In this document: positions 29,001 to 44,000 of the stretch, in pieces
Numbering within the stretch: position 1 is the first letter of the stretch
Layout: each line of letters opens with the position of its first letter
From: Fratercula arctica
Lineage: Eukaryota; Chordata; Aves; Charadriiformes; Alcidae
Length of the DNA: 64,000 nucleotides
Assembly (NCBI GenBank): GCA_947846985.1
Contig: CANTUZ010000001.1
Coordinates: 150,318,447 to 150,382,446 of the forward strand
Direction: 5' to 3'
The notes under the pieces: generated by a model
Databases searched by the model: none
What the model saw: the letters and a program-made list of their open reading frames with translations, nothing else
What the model was told of the DNA's origin: nothing
Translations under genes and position numbers: made by a program

Positions 29001-32000
29001 ATGGTTTAAAGATTGCATGTAAGAGTAGCATAGCAAAAATACTAAGGATGGCATGAATTTGTTTTGTACTTGATTCCTAAAAAAAGTGATTTGCAAATTT
29101 TTTTCTCTTCATTTTCCTGCTGTATTTTGAGTAAGTATCTGTACTAAGTAACAACAATTTTTCAGATACCGAAGAAGTTATTCAGGCATTTACATTGCTA
29201 GACTTTTAACTGCTTCCCTTGGTCACACTGAAAATTGCTTTTCTGTATAGTGTGTAAATTTAAAGAAATATGCGTTGGCAGATCTAGACTTGAATACTGC
29301 AGGAAGATAATTCTCTCAAAGGACAGATTTCTCTCTCTCTCTCTTTTTTTCTTGTTCTGCTTAGAAACACATTATATAGATTCCTCCTTTCCAATAAAAA
29401 CTACTGACCTCAAGCTTCAAGAATCAGGGCTAAAATAAAACATAACTATGAATGTTGGAGGTTGGATGGAAAAAAAAGAGGAGGGAAATCTGTCCCCCCA
29501 GGCAGTTAGCTAAAAATGTATTAAGACATCTCTGGTTTTGAGGTATAGATCAAGGGTTAAAAGAATGATAGGAAGGAGCAGTACAGAAAACTATCAGCCT
29601 ATTTTCTCATCTATGCACGTAGACTTTGATGGTATTTATGCTAACACAAGTTGTCAAAAGTTACAGGACGCTCGAAGTGGAGAGCTAATTCTACCACCTC
29701 TCAAGGGGATTTTACTTTGGAAACCTTGTCCCCACATCTAATATTTATTTTCCTCTCCTGTTATTCTTTGCATATCAAGTCAAATACTCTTTTTCTCCCT
29801 CCCAGCACCACTTATTGATGGAGCTGTTGCCCTGGGAAATGAATCAATGAGGTTTGTGTTTGTTCTTGCCTCTGTGGAAGACAGTATGGAAGTAGTGGGG
29901 CCGCTGCTCTATAATGACTGCGTCTTCTGCTGGGGGAGGCCTAGTGCTTGTTTTCGCCTGACATGCTGATTGCTCTGGGTAAGCGCAGCTGCTGATTGCA
30001 GTCCTGATGGCCTGGAGAGGACTCCCTGAGATAGCACACTGGGTCCAGCAGGCTGGATGCTCTCAGTAACACCCCGGGAAGCCTCCTGAGTCCTTCTTTT
30101 GTCACTCCCTCTGTACATAACCATCTGTCTCGTGCACCAGGGGGGTAGTTTCATCTTGCCAGGCACTAAGGAAGCCCATTTCTGCTTCAGAACAGCTGAG
30201 AACAGAGGTACTTCTGTGAACTAACCGAGGCATCTACTGGCACATGAATGAACCAAAATGTAAGTGGCTTCCCATATAAAAATGATCTTCTGAAGTGGCA
30301 ATGCACTGACTGCAAAGAGATTATCTGCAGTGCGAAACTCAGAGAGCACTTAGGGCACAGCAGGTCAGTCAAGCCGTGCACCTTAGCATAGCTACCACAG
30401 TACCGCCTGGACCCAGAGATACTAATTTCCCTTGAGAAAACCATAGACTTAGTTCATCTAATATTTCTTACTTTTAAGGTGGACTGAAACTAGTAGTTTG
30501 CCTCTACCAAAGCAGAATATTCAAATCATTTGTTGTTTCAAATTAAAAAAAAAAAAAAAATTCAATAATAATATAAACTTCTGCCGCTTTCAGTAACTGG
30601 AGAGAAACCCACTCTTTCTCCATCACCTTTTCTAGTTGTCCCCCGGACATAAAGCAGTCCCAAACCTAAATGAAAAACCTCAACACATTTACTGTAAAGA
30701 CTGACACGGAGTATTCTCTCATCTACTCAGGAGTAGGTGATTACCTGAATCCTCTGTGTCGCTGGTCCTGAGTAGAAATGACAAGTGCCAGCTATTCTTG
30801 GCTTTAAAGGGGCTGTTCCTATCAAAGAGATGATAAATGCTTCTATACTCCTTCACAGCCGTTTAACATTGTGTTAAAGCTTTTACGTACATTTCCAGAA
30901 ACACTAATAGTCTAAGTCCATTCTGAGGAGGATGGCTAACCGTAGGGCATAGTCCACTACATTGCTGGTGATAAAACATTTCCTGATAGTGCTGCTCTTG
31001 GAACACTAAAAAATAGGACAATCCTTACAATGTGGCCTCAAAGTTTGACTACCATAGACCTATCTTGGTCAGCTCTATGCCACTATTGCCTTACTCAGAG
31101 TAAGGTCTAGTGTGCTGGGTTTTGTCTACTTATGAAATAGCGAACTACGGAGAAAACTAAGCAAGGATAATGCCTGCAATTTCTCTGGGGGAACTGCAGA
31201 GGTGGGCTTCACTCTTGTTTGATCAGGAAGTCAGAAGAATGTCTTTCCATAACAGAGGCCAACAGCTATCAGCATTACCTGTGTGACGTCCTACTTTAGC
31301 AAGTGTTTGAGCTAAGTGAACTGAGACAAACTCTTACTGTCCTGCTTATTAAAAAAAAAAAAAAAAAAGGTGTTTAAGCACTTCTGTCTTTTGCAGCAAT
31401 GCTATTCAGTTACATTCCAGGTGCTCTAGAAACAGCAATCACACATCATGGGCATCACATGAAGTCTGTGTCCTTACAAAACCTTCTTTCATATCCCACT
31501 TCACAAATCAGAGAACTGCAGCTCTGAAATGCCTGGTGCCGGAAAACTAAATAATAACCAAGTTCCATCTGTCTACGTGAGATAATTCAAGAGGCTACAA
31601 ATATATGACAGCTCCATGACTAACATCCCCAAGAGACTACCACTGTGCTGGAAATGGCTTTCATCTAAATTCCGAGCGCTATTTTTTTTTCCAATTGCAC
31701 AGTTTCCTATAATTGGTTATACTAACAGAGTTCACACGGTACCTTTGGAAAAAAACACGTTTCTGACAATCACTTGTCAATATTTTCAGGCAATGACATT
31801 AGAGGCAGAGATTTCCAAAGCAATCAATCATTTTAAAAAGTATAATAGGAAGTTAATAAACTTCTACATCCAGAAAGTGTTAGATCACAAGAGGTGGTCT
31901 TTTTGCCTAAATAATTTTTGCAACACTGAATATTTGCACTTAAGTGCTTGTTAGCAATTCCAATAAATGGGCTTTCTTTTTTGGCAGTATGTGGTATATT

Positions 32001-35000
32001 TTGCTAGTAAAAAAATCTCAGAAATGTATGCAAACTCACAAGCACTTCGCCAAAACAGAAGCTAGATATGTTGACTAAACAATGCATTTGATATTATTGG
32101 TTTGCCTCTGATATTATGGATTAATTTCCTAAAGCTTATTAAGAAATACAGTATTCCAATATACTGAACAACCTTCACAGGTGGTCCAAAGCTGCCTCTT
32201 GAGATTTTCTTGTTTTTAATTAATCAAACGAACAGAAGTAAATGATGGATTATTTATTGAAAATTCAATCACCCATTTATAAGCAAAATTTGGGGATATT
32301 AATATCATCAGATATCTAGGATACTTCTTTTCCACAACCAATTTTACACCAAATTTACTTCGATAATTTAACATTAAGAAATGAAAATGCTTTAGCACTT
32401 ACAACAGGTACATGCTACATACACGTACAATAGCTGTAGGTTTTCTACGTAACATATAACAGAGAAACAATGATATGAATGAAAAGATAAAGGAACAAAA
32501 TACAAACTACAAAAGATGAATAAATATCAACAGTTGAAAACCATAAGAATAAAAATGAGGATGTGGGAGGCCAATCCTGCACGTTTCAAATTACTATTAT
32601 GAGAAAAAAAAAATAATCAAAATGTAGATTCACACAGAGTCATTGGTTTTATGGCCAAAACGACTCAGTGCAACCATCCAGTCTGATTTGCCCCAGACTG
32701 CGTATTTCCTGTACCAAATAAAAACCCTTTATGGATGCGCAAGCAAAACTTTTAAAAATGATGTTAACTACTGGCAGAGAGTCTTTGCACGGCAGAGAAT
32801 CTCCAATTCTCCTGTGATAAATCCTTTCACTGGCAAAATGTTGCAGTTCATTTCCTTGGTAAATCTGCCTAGTCTAGTAGGTGTTCAACTCTGAGAGTCT
32901 TGTGTCTTTATAAAAATAGTTTCTTTCCAAGCAGGTAATAGGAATTATTTATACTCTCACTCTACCTTTTGAATAGAAAATTCTTGGCTATGGGAGAGGT
33001 GTGAAAGACTCAAAGCTGAGGAGAGGCTACTTCTGCTGTGTTTTTATAGCTTTGGACCAATCTTTTGTTCTATTACTTCTGCCATTTTCTACCATCTATC
33101 ATTTAGCAACAACATGAGCAAACCGCTGGGCGTAGGAAGCATGTCTGAACAAAAGGCTGAAAAACTTCACAGATCATACAACAACACAGAGCAGAGGTGA
33201 AGAAGGAAAAAGCATGAGAAATATATTTGCAGAATTGCATCTTGGTTCCTATGCTCTACTGTGTAAGGACCTTCCCACTGAGACAGGCAGTTTGTTTTTT
33301 AGATTCTTTATGAGCACCAAAGCACCACTTGCCTGGAGTAAACTTATTTTTCACTAACTGTAGAACTAGCTAGATCATTTTTTTTACAGCTTAATCCAAG
33401 TCCAATTGAGTCTGGCAAGTATTCGTTACTTAACCGCTAGTTAGTGACTTTGGTAAACATTAGATCTAGTGCTTAAAGCTGTAATTCTCCATTCCTTAAC
33501 ATCTTACACACTGTTTATTCCTGTGCAGGATTGGCTCCCTCACCTTACAGTTTCTGAAATGGCAGAACTAGAAACCTTTATTACTAACCAATTTTAATCT
33601 ACATGAAACGGCTGAAGTAAAACATGAGGCAGTACATTGCACATATAGTATCAGGACATCTTATAAGAGGGTTTCATTTTGCCAGGAAAAATAAATCTAA
33701 TCAGTTTCTTACGTGACTTTCTGAGGATTGTGTAAGGCTTGTGAAAGCTGATGCAGTCACCCAATGATAGAGGATATCTCAATTTTATGTGTTTATTGTT
33801 AATGGTTTAAGTGGAGACAACTTATTCACATACACAGAATACTGTAAACTATACTGGCTGAAAGGCTGAAATCCAAAAACTTCATGCTTTCTCTTAAACT
33901 TCATACATAGTAAAACACCAGCAGAGTGAATTAAGCACTATAAGTGCTAACCCTTAGTAAGGAAGAAATTTGAATTAGAATTCAGCGCCAAGATTAGCAA
34001 CCATTTTCCTCCAGATGTATACTAATATCTCTCCCAACTGCATAATTTGGTATGGCATTTCAATCTGCTCAAAACAAGTGATGGATAGTTCAGGGATTCT
34101 AATTTGCTGAAGCCATTATAGTCATCAGCTGAAAATCTCACACACACGCCTGTTGCAAAGGGCCGGTGAGCATTTAAATGATTACTAAAGTATTGAAGAT
34201 AATATCAAAGCTAGAAGAAATTTAAAAAATTATTACTGGACTATTATTCCAAGACCTTAAACACAGATTCAATTTTAAGCTTGAGAACACAGTTCTTAAA
34301 TTTACCTGAAATCTGAGCTTGATCAAACTAAGCATACAGAGATGCGGTTTTCTGGAGGTGTGCCGGAGGCTGTTCAGATCAGTTTGGTAGACCCAGCAGT
34401 TAAAACAAATAGCTGTTTTTTTTAATTCACATTCAAAAACTCTCTTCACTATGCTCCACTCCCTAATATTTCTCCTTCCTTAGGAAACACATTGCTTATG
34501 CTCAAACCAGTGAGGAAACACCACTCCTCTTTGTCCTCCTTGTCATGGAGCCTTAGACTTCCCTTCCTAGCAGGTATGAACAGCACAAAAACATTTGGGA
34601 AAAGAGGCATGGGAAGTCTCCGGCTCTATTGAAGGGATGGTAAGAAACTTCTGTCACTGAAGCAGTGTCTAGTACTGCTCTGCCCTCTGTTCATCCCCGT
34701 TGTGGAAGTCCAGCCCATACTCAAAGCAAGGGATGACTCAGACTGTTTGGGATATCTCCACAGAACAAGAGATGCGAGAAATTCTGTATAAATAGCATAG
34801 TAGTTAAAAAAAACAAAACCAAAACCAACAAAACCCCGCACACTCCACCATTTAATTTCCCTCCCACCCTCCGCCCGCTCAAATTCCAGCCAGGGAAGAT
34901 GAATTTGGATTTCAAGGTTAATAAAAACAATGTTTGGAGACTGGTGGTTTTCCCACTGGTAGCCTGTCATCCATCCTGTCCTCCATGCACAGGCCTCCTT

Positions 35001-38000
35001 TTCTTGCTTGCAACAGTAAACAAAGAATTGCTGTTTCCTAACTCTACTCGCTTGTGCTTCTTGAGTTTTGCTAGTAATAGGCAGCAACACCGATACATCT
35101 ACTGGGGACCCTAAGCACTGGGCAGCCAGCAAAGAACATTTTCGACTTCAAGCATTTTTAGCCCCCCTCTCTTCCTTCACAAGATTCCCGACCTGTGAAA
35201 ATCTGCAAACAAGAGCAGGACAGGGCCTGTTCCTTAATAGATGGTCATTTTGAAGGACAGGGTATTCTGCGAACAGGAGAATTTTAATTGTTCTTGTTAA
35301 GCAGTGATTTTTGTGATATACTATTTAATTAATAAACCTAATTTATATTTGCATAGTGAGCCACAAGGGTGATGGCATGTTCCCAGAAGATTTTTCAGTA
35401 ATTACATTTTATAGCTTCCTAAGCATCATATTCTCTATGCTTAAAGGCATTGACAACTTTTTTTTTTTTTTCCTTCCAGACTCTGCTGATAAACAGGATG
35501 CTCTGCCACAAACTACAAAAGAGAAATGAAAATACCACATTAATGCTTTTGGAACACATTACTTACTGTGGTGGCACAGTGGATGTCTTTCCATACATTG
35601 GCTTCCCTGGAGAGATCTGAGACTTCAAAAAGGTTATCAAGAATAACTTCCCCAATCATGTCATGTCTAGAAAATCTGTCAAAATCATAAACACTGAAAT
35701 GCAATTTCCTGTTGCTGAGTTGATCATAGGCTACAGGAAACTGAAAGGTTTCATCAAAGACAGGATTTAATGTCTTTCTGTGAACTCGTGTCTGAAACTT
35801 CTTTTTCCTATCTGGAAGCAGATAAATCTTAACGTAGGGGTCGGATGTTCCTGTGAAGTCTTTAGCAGGCAGATCTAAGGCTTTGACAATTGTGACAGCC
35901 AGAAGTTCATTCTCATAATCATACCGGAGAGTGAAGTTAAGTTTTCCACATGTTTTCACATCTTCTTGTTGCCCATCAGAATCCACAGACTTCTGTTTGT
36001 AGAGTTCCGGTTTTATTCTCCCAATGCTGGTTGTCGTCTCTCCCCTTTGCAAAATCGGATCTGTCCCCATGTTAAAATCAACACTGGACACTTGCATCTG
36101 CCTTGGCAAGTGCCTCCTGAAAGAATTGTGCCTGCACACATACACACACACACAAAATGAGCCATGGTTATCTCCGGTAAAAGACCTGGCTACTACTAAG
36201 CAGAAAATACAAGACGACCAAATTAGTAAGGGTTCCTCTCTTTAAAATAATTAAAATAACCCCCTCCTCCCCGCCCCTCCCCCCCAATTGTTTTGCAGGT
36301 GTTAAAAGATCCTCGAGAAGAAATGGTAATTCAGAATGAACTACTTGGCCCGAGAGACACACCGTGTCCTGGCAATACATATATTTATAACCTTGTTTTC
36401 AGGCTATGCAGCTGAAACTGAATTCAGGTTCTTTCGCAAAACAAGTTGACAGCTCCAACATTGCTTGATCCCACTGTGCTACGGCCTGAGTAAAGTATAG
36501 TCAGGCAGAAAAGCAATCACTTGCAGAATTGCCATCAGTACTTCCTCATTTTTGGAGGCATTCCTTGGTGGGTTTCCAATTAAATATTTACCAAGCTTCA
36601 CGTTGATCGCTGTGAAAGGCACCTGAAAAGGCCACGCGGAGCTATGTCTGGAGGTTTTCAGCACAGTGCTTTGCCATCCTACAACATTTTATATACACAT
36701 GCTTGGCATTTGCTAAACTGGGGTACGGGCTGCCTTCTCTAGTCATATTGGGAACATTTTGTTCTGGCTGGAATACATTTCAAAGTTTTGGTCAACATTT
36801 TCTGTTACAGGTTTTTTTTCCTTCTGTTCGCACACTCTGCTGTGTAGTGTATTAGAAAGCTGTACTCCTAGCAAGAAACAATATGTTTAAATCCTTGTAA
36901 TTCTGAATACATTGTTGCATAAGCATATGTATTTATGGGCTTATCTTGAATCACGAAAATCAATGGAAATTTGTGCCTTTCCTACTAAGAGTGAAATCAA
37001 ACCCCTGGTGTGCCATACGGCCTTACGGTAGTATAAAAACACTGGTCAAAGAGCTTCATAGAATTAAGCATCAGCAGATGATCCCACTGTCCAGTTTATT
37101 TTTTGGACATTTTCACATTTTCTTGGTACTTCACTACCCCAACAATCTGTACTGGAAAAGCTCACTGCCTCCTCCTGTGAGCATACTTAGTTGCCATTAA
37201 AAACCAATTTAATTGTCAGAATTTCCTCTGCTTTTTGCAATCAATTGCTTATTAATGCCAAATGCAGCCTTGCCTTATTGCTTGGTTTCCCTGTGGTGTT
37301 GTGTTCTGAAAACAAGAGGTGTCACAGCTGTGTGTTTCTTTCTTTAAATCAGAAATGCAAATTGTCCATTTGAAAGCAACCAGGACTCATTTCATAGATA
37401 TTATTTGTATTTTTTGCTGTAAGTGAAGTGGTTGCAGAAGGCGTGAAGCACGAAACTACCGCAGTTCAGTCGAGCAGAGATACAAGAGGGTAATCTGCAG
37501 CCATTAAATAATAGACAAGAACATTTCCCTTTTCGGCTGTTTCAGTACTGGTAGGTGCAGGGAGCAGTCCTATCGTAACACAAGAATAGGAGAGGGAGAA
37601 CTTTGTAGTCTAGATTTGAAGTAGCTCCAAAAAATCCAGGTGTTTTGATCCCAAATTTAGATGAACAATACACCCCTCTCATAACACACTCTACCTTTCT
37701 TTTTTTTGCAGACAAATCGAAAGGTCTCCTTTTCTCTTAAATGTTAAAACTCACCGAATTCACAGTATACCATGTTTACATTGGAATGGAGTGAGGGGTC
37801 AAAAGGCCGTAACTAGTCAGAAAAGTACAATATTGTCCTCAGGGAGTTTTAGGGCTGTCCTTGTGCCTTTGTCCTTCAAGAAGTCCAGCCTCAAAGGTAT
37901 GCTAAACACAGGGAATTAACTGAACTCTATCCAAAAGGTAGTGGCAATAAATGTTTGGGTATGCAGCAATTTAGGCACTAGCTCTCTGGTATCTCTGACT

Positions 38001-41000
38001 CATAATGAAGTCCAGGAAGACTGCGTTACTGCTACTTCTATCTGTGCTAATGAAACGTGTAGGTAGGCTTTCCTGAGTGCTCCTCACGCCTGCAGCTGTA
38101 GTACTGAGATGTCCGGATAATCATGTTCAAACCCGGCCATAGACAAGCAGTAGAGAAAACTCTCTATGCAGGGAAACAGTGAAGCTGACTGTATTGCATT
38201 TCCAGTTTGAGTGGATACATGACAAATTCTCTTTTCCTTGACTTCTCTTGCATTTATGAAGATCTGAGTTAATACTTGTAAAAGTAATACATAAAACTCC
38301 AAATCTATGACTTCTAACCTTTCAAATTTTTGAACTTCAGGCATGTAAGAACCTCTAGTGAACACAGTCATTCTTGCGAGATGTCACTGAGTAAAACAGT
38401 GCAGCTGTATAGCTGTTCCCCATGGGAACCAGCAGCACTTTTGCTCTAGTAAGCCAAAGTTCTAATTACATAGTGCCTAGAATCTGTTCTGAGTCACAGC
38501 ATTTCACCAAGATAGCTAATTGGTCTGTTAATTATTAAGATGCTTCATTGTTGTCATGGCAACATATTTATCTTCCTTTGTTCTGCAATGACAAAGGAAT
38601 TAATGACTGTGATAATGAAGTACAAGGATGTCAGGCAACCAGGTTGTGAAAATGCTGTGAAGTTACTAACGTGTGCAAATCCAGGTAATTCAACCCCTAC
38701 CGGCTCTTACATAGCACTCCTATAATAGACATGCCTTCCATAACTCAGAACAAATACATTTTGAGTGACAATAAATCTGTATGTAAATACCTAATATAAA
38801 ATTGTGCTTGAATAGGAATAATGATAGTATAAAGCTGATTTCTAACTCAGTAAGACTGACTTATCTAAGACAGAAGAGAAGGACTGGATGCTGAATTATG
38901 ATATGACTGGAGATTTATGAGGAATGGCTCTGGACTAGCTTTCCTAGATGATGTTACACCAAACTTTTGGACCAAATCCAGGAATGGACACCAGCACTTG
39001 TGGTATTTAGACAGAACAGAGGCTGCTGTCTCCTCCTTGCAATCACTAAAGTCAGCAGACCTGCTTGTTTTTCTTTAACGAGCTTCACATTCCCTACCAG
39101 CACCTCCTTGTTGGTGAGAACAAGGTCCAGCATAGCACCTCTCCTCATTGGCTCCTCTATCACTTGGAGAAGAAAGTTATCATCAATGCATTCCAGGAAC
39201 CTCCTGGATTGCTTATGCCCTCCTGTGTTGTCCCTCCAACAGATATTGGGGTGGTTGAAGTCCCCGGTGAGGACCAGGGTTTGTGAACGTGAGGCTGCTC
39301 CTATCTGTCTATACAGGGACTCATCCACTCGGTCTTCCTGGTCCGGTGGTCTGTAGCAGGCCCCCACTGTAACATCACCTGTCCCCACCCTCCCTTTAAT
39401 CTTGACCCATAACCTCTTGGTCGGTTCCTCGTCTGTCCCCAGGCGGAGCTCCATGCACTCCAGCTGGTCACTGACACAGAGGGCAACACCCCCTCCTTGT
39501 CTTCCCTGCCTGTCCTTCATAAAGAGCATGTATCCTTCCATTCCAACAGTCCAGAAGAAAACAGGAGACCTGGTTACCCAGGATGTGGAGAAGGCTGAGG
39601 TATTTGATGACTTTTTAGTCTCAGTCATTACTTTCAAGAGTTCTAGCCACACCACCCAAGTCACAGAAGCCAAAGGCAGGGACTGAGAGAATGAAGAACT
39701 GCCCACTATAGAAGATCACATATGAGACCATCTAAGGAACCTGAAGACGCACAAGTCCACAGGACCTGATGAAATCCATCCATGGGTCTTGAGGGAACTG
39801 GCGGATGAAGTTGATAAGCCACTATCCATTATATTTGAGAAGTCGTAGCAGTCCAGTGAAGTTCCCACTGACCGAAAAAGGGGAAATATAACCCCCATTT
39901 TTAAAAAGGGAAAAAAGGAAGACCCGGGGAACTGCAGGCCAGTCAGTCTCACCTCTGTGCCCAGCAAGATCATGGAGCTGATCCTAGTGAAATCTCTGCT
40001 AAGGCACATGGAAAATGAGGAGGTGACTGGTGACAGTCAACATGGCTTCACTAAATGCAAATTGTGTCTGACAGATTGTGTAGCCTTCTGCAACAGGGTT
40101 ACAGCATTGGTGGATAAGGGAAGAGCAACTGACATCATCTATCTGGACTTGTGCAAAGCATTTGACACTGTCCCGCATGACATCCTTGTCTCTAAATTGG
40201 AGAGACACGGATTTGACAGATGGACCACTCTGAGGATAAGGAATTGGCTTTAATGGTCACACTCAAAGAGTTGCAGTGAACAGCTCGATGTCCAAGCAGA
40301 GACCAGTGATGAGTGGCGTTCCTCAGGGGTTGGTACTGGGACAGGTGCTGTTTAACATCTTTGTTGGCAACATGGACAGTGGGGTTGAGTGCACCCTCAG
40401 CAAGTTTGCCAACGACACTAAGCTGTGTGGCATGGTCGACACACTGGAGGGAAGGGATGCCATCCAGAGGGACCTTGACAGGCTTAAGAGGTGGGCCCGT
40501 GCGAACCCCATGAAGTTCAACAAGGCCAAGTGCAAGGTCCTGCACCTCTGGGTCATGGCAATCCCAGGCACAAATACAGGTTGGGTGGAGAATGGCTTGA
40601 GAGCAGCCCTGAGGAGAAGGACTTGGGGGTGCTGGAGAAGCCCAACATGAGCAGGCAATGCACACTTGCAGCCCAGAAAGCCAACCACATCCGGGGCTGC
40701 ATCAAAATAAGTGTGGCCAACAGGTCAAGGGAGGTGATTCTGCCCCTCTACTCTGCTCTGGTGAGACCCCACCTGGAGTACTGCATCCAGCTCTGGGCCC
40801 CCAACATAAGAAGGACATCGACCTGTTGGAGCAAGTCCAGAGAAGGGCCACAAAGATGATCAGAGGGGTAGAGCCCCTCTCCTATGAAGACAGGCTGAAA
40901 GAGTTGGGGTTGTTCAGCTCAGAGAAGAAAAGGCTCCCAAGAGACCTTATAGTGTGGCCTTCCAGTAATTATAGGGGGCCTACAGGAAAGGTGGGGAAGG

Positions 41001-44000
41001 ACTCTTTATCAGGGATAAGATGAGGGGTAATGGCTTCAAATTGGAAGAGGGAAGATTTAGATTAGATGTTAGGAAGAAATTCTTTACTCTGAAGGTACAG
41101 GTTGCCCAGAGAAGTCGTGATGTCCCATCCCTGGAAGTGTTCAAGGCTGGGTTCGATGGGGCTTTGAGCAGCCTGGTCTGGTGGGAGGTGTCCCTGCCCA
41201 TGGCAGGGGGATTGGAACCAGACGATCTTTAAGGTCCCTTCCAACCCAAACTTTTCTATGATTCCCAAGCACCTCATTTTTGCCTTTATGCCTCTTGGAA
41301 ACCAACTTACTCCTCACAGAGCTGAATGATAAGCTCCTCTCCTACCTCATGCTAAAGAGCAAAAAGCATGGCCTTTGAAAATACAGGTGAACGTTTGATG
41401 GAAGGAATATCATAGAAGCAATAAACTATATTACAGAATATTTTCACAAAGTACTTGGAAGAGTGGTTCTCAATAACACAGAGCAAAAATATTTGTAAAT
41501 GAACACCAGCGATTCAGGACTTCTACCATAGTTTACTGGTTAATTGGGATCAAGGACTAAAGGGCTTTTTTTTTTTTTTTTAACAAGCAGATCTTTTCAT
41601 ATTATCAGGAACTATGAAAATGATATAGTTCTGATTAAGCAGAAATTCATCATTTCCCTCCACTAACATGTCTTCATCTTAAATGTACACGATAAAAATG
41701 ACTAAAAAAGCTCTGAATGGCTTCTTAAAATCCTTATGCTTCAATTACAATGACTTAATATGATTCTATTTCTTTTATTAAGAGCTGATGGCTGCAAGAA
41801 CCTATCATAGAACTGGTTACAATCCTTTTCTTTGCCCCAGCTCAGGTGAGATCAGTGTAGAGGAGACAATCCAGACAGCAGACATTTCTGTTAGGCCCTT
41901 TCTCAATGGAATGCAGTTAGAAGATGGTGCATTTGCACCACTCAGGACTCCTGAATACAATGAAGCACTGCTGCATTGAAGGTGTCTGCTAATGGCTCCC
42001 CTTTATTTAGAGGTCCCCAATGAAGGAGTAATCCAGAAAGCTGGTTTAAATGTCCAGTCTTCATCTCATACATGATATTCTTGGCAGCAATAATTAATAG
42101 GGGCTGTTGGAAGATTAAAGTCACTTAAGGCAGGCAGGGGTATAGAAAAAAATGCATTTACAAACACAGAAAGGACCATTTCTGGGTAATTTTAAAGACA
42201 CGTCTCATTCTAAACATGTTTTGTAGCAAAGGTGCAGAGTTTTTCATCAAAGTGTAAAGGAGGGTGATGTCTTCAAACACCCTGTTATTAATTGGCTGAG
42301 GTGGGATAACCAAGGTTACTCAAAGCAAAGGAACTGTCCTCTCACGAGAGATTTAACCCTGTTAACCTTGAGACGATAAAAAGAAAAAGCACCCTTACAA
42401 AGTTACCAACGTGCAGAAAGAGTAGGATTGATGGCAGGTTTTAATTTTGTAAAACTGTTCTTGGCTTCACAGATATTTTATATGCATTTAGATCCCAGTC
42501 CAAATCACTCTAGAGGTCTGTGGGAATACTTTCACAGCCTAAAGTAGCTTTGGATCGTGTCCCTGGAACTTCTGTCTTCTGCTATAGTACCACAGGGACT
42601 ATTCAAGTCCATTTGCCAGCCAGATATTTCTTCTGTCTGTTCAGGAAGTCAGACAGTCTGATTACCTTCAGATTTACCTGTTGCCACACGATGGATAAAA
42701 CTCTTCCTATTAGGTAACAGCGAGTTGTGTAACATCCTTGTCATACTAAGCTGCATCAGTTTCAGTCCCTCTGTGTTTAGTGTAACAGTTACAATTTCAA
42801 AGTTGTCTTCCCAGTATTTTGGAAATGTTCCTCAGAGTGGCCTAAAGCCAGCTGTAGAGTGTCATAATTCAGGAGATGGTTCAGCTGTTAAAGTCAGTTA
42901 GACCTCCCCTGGCTGGAGTGCTCTCATTTTTGGGAACCTCCTATGGTTGCCTGCTGGCTGTTCCACAGTGTTGGAATAGCTGGGAAAAAGCATTTCAGCA
43001 CTCACCACCATGAGTGCACTGAGCTGGCAAAACATTGTCTTAGGGACTCAGAGAAGGCCAGCAAAGTATATGCCGACTAAATGTAAAGCATGTGTCTTTT
43101 CCAGCCTTGTGCCTCCAACGATTACTATGAATGTGAGCTTTTTTTCTTTTTTTTTTTTTTTTCCCTTTGGTAGCATGTGTTCATGTAGCAAATGTTTTAT
43201 TGAGGGAAAGCTACTTCCTATGCAGTATTTGTATTCTTATTTATGCCATTATGCAACACTTCAGGTGCCTCCTTTAACCTTCTTTTTCCCATTCTTTGTT
43301 TATAAAACATCCCTTCTTTTTTCTTTCTGATGTAGAAAGTGATCTTTGCAGTTCACCGTTTGTTCTCCATGCATTAAATCTGCTGGTAGTGTTTGAAGAA
43401 AACCTCTTTTGAAACTATAGGTCACTGCACACGTCTTCACTACTTTTCAATATAAAGCAGTAGCTGAGACAAAAGAAAAGTTTGTGTCTTCCACTTTAAA
43501 ACAAACGAAATCACTTCAGCAATACTACATGCTTGTCATTTATTTAAGGATCTATATAAAATCTGTGCTGCTTTAAGATCAGTCCATAAGGATCTACATT
43601 CTTAGACTGGGATTTTAATTCCTTTATAAGTGGCTAAACACGTCTTAAAAGAAATTTGCCATCAACAACAAACCTGTCATTTCTTTAGTGGAGAGGGAAA
43701 CTTTAATCTGCAAAAGCAACTGCTGTATCTATAAAAATATCTCTGTAAAAAGCCAGACTTGCAGTACTTTAAAAAATAACATCAAAATAGATTTTCCTAT
43801 ACACAAAACCTACAATGGAAATGCTTGAAGTAGTAACATATGTATTTACAAACTAGCAGAAGACATAGATTTGATCTTCCTATGTTAAAATAATGATGTA
43901 ATTGAAGGTACACCGTATGTTTCAGAATATTCTGTTCAAAGGACACTGAGGCTTCGCCTTCACGTGACTACTGTTTCACCCATAACTGCTAAGCAGTCAG

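Noticed and set aside
34626..35132. 168-codon minus-strand open frame in intron 3
   Set aside because: No resemblance to known proteins and no splice context; it lies in the intron of SYT10.
38954..39706. 250-codon minus-strand frame as a host gene
   Set aside because: Its core is CR1 endonuclease; both ends run into flank or into the opposite strand of the RT part.
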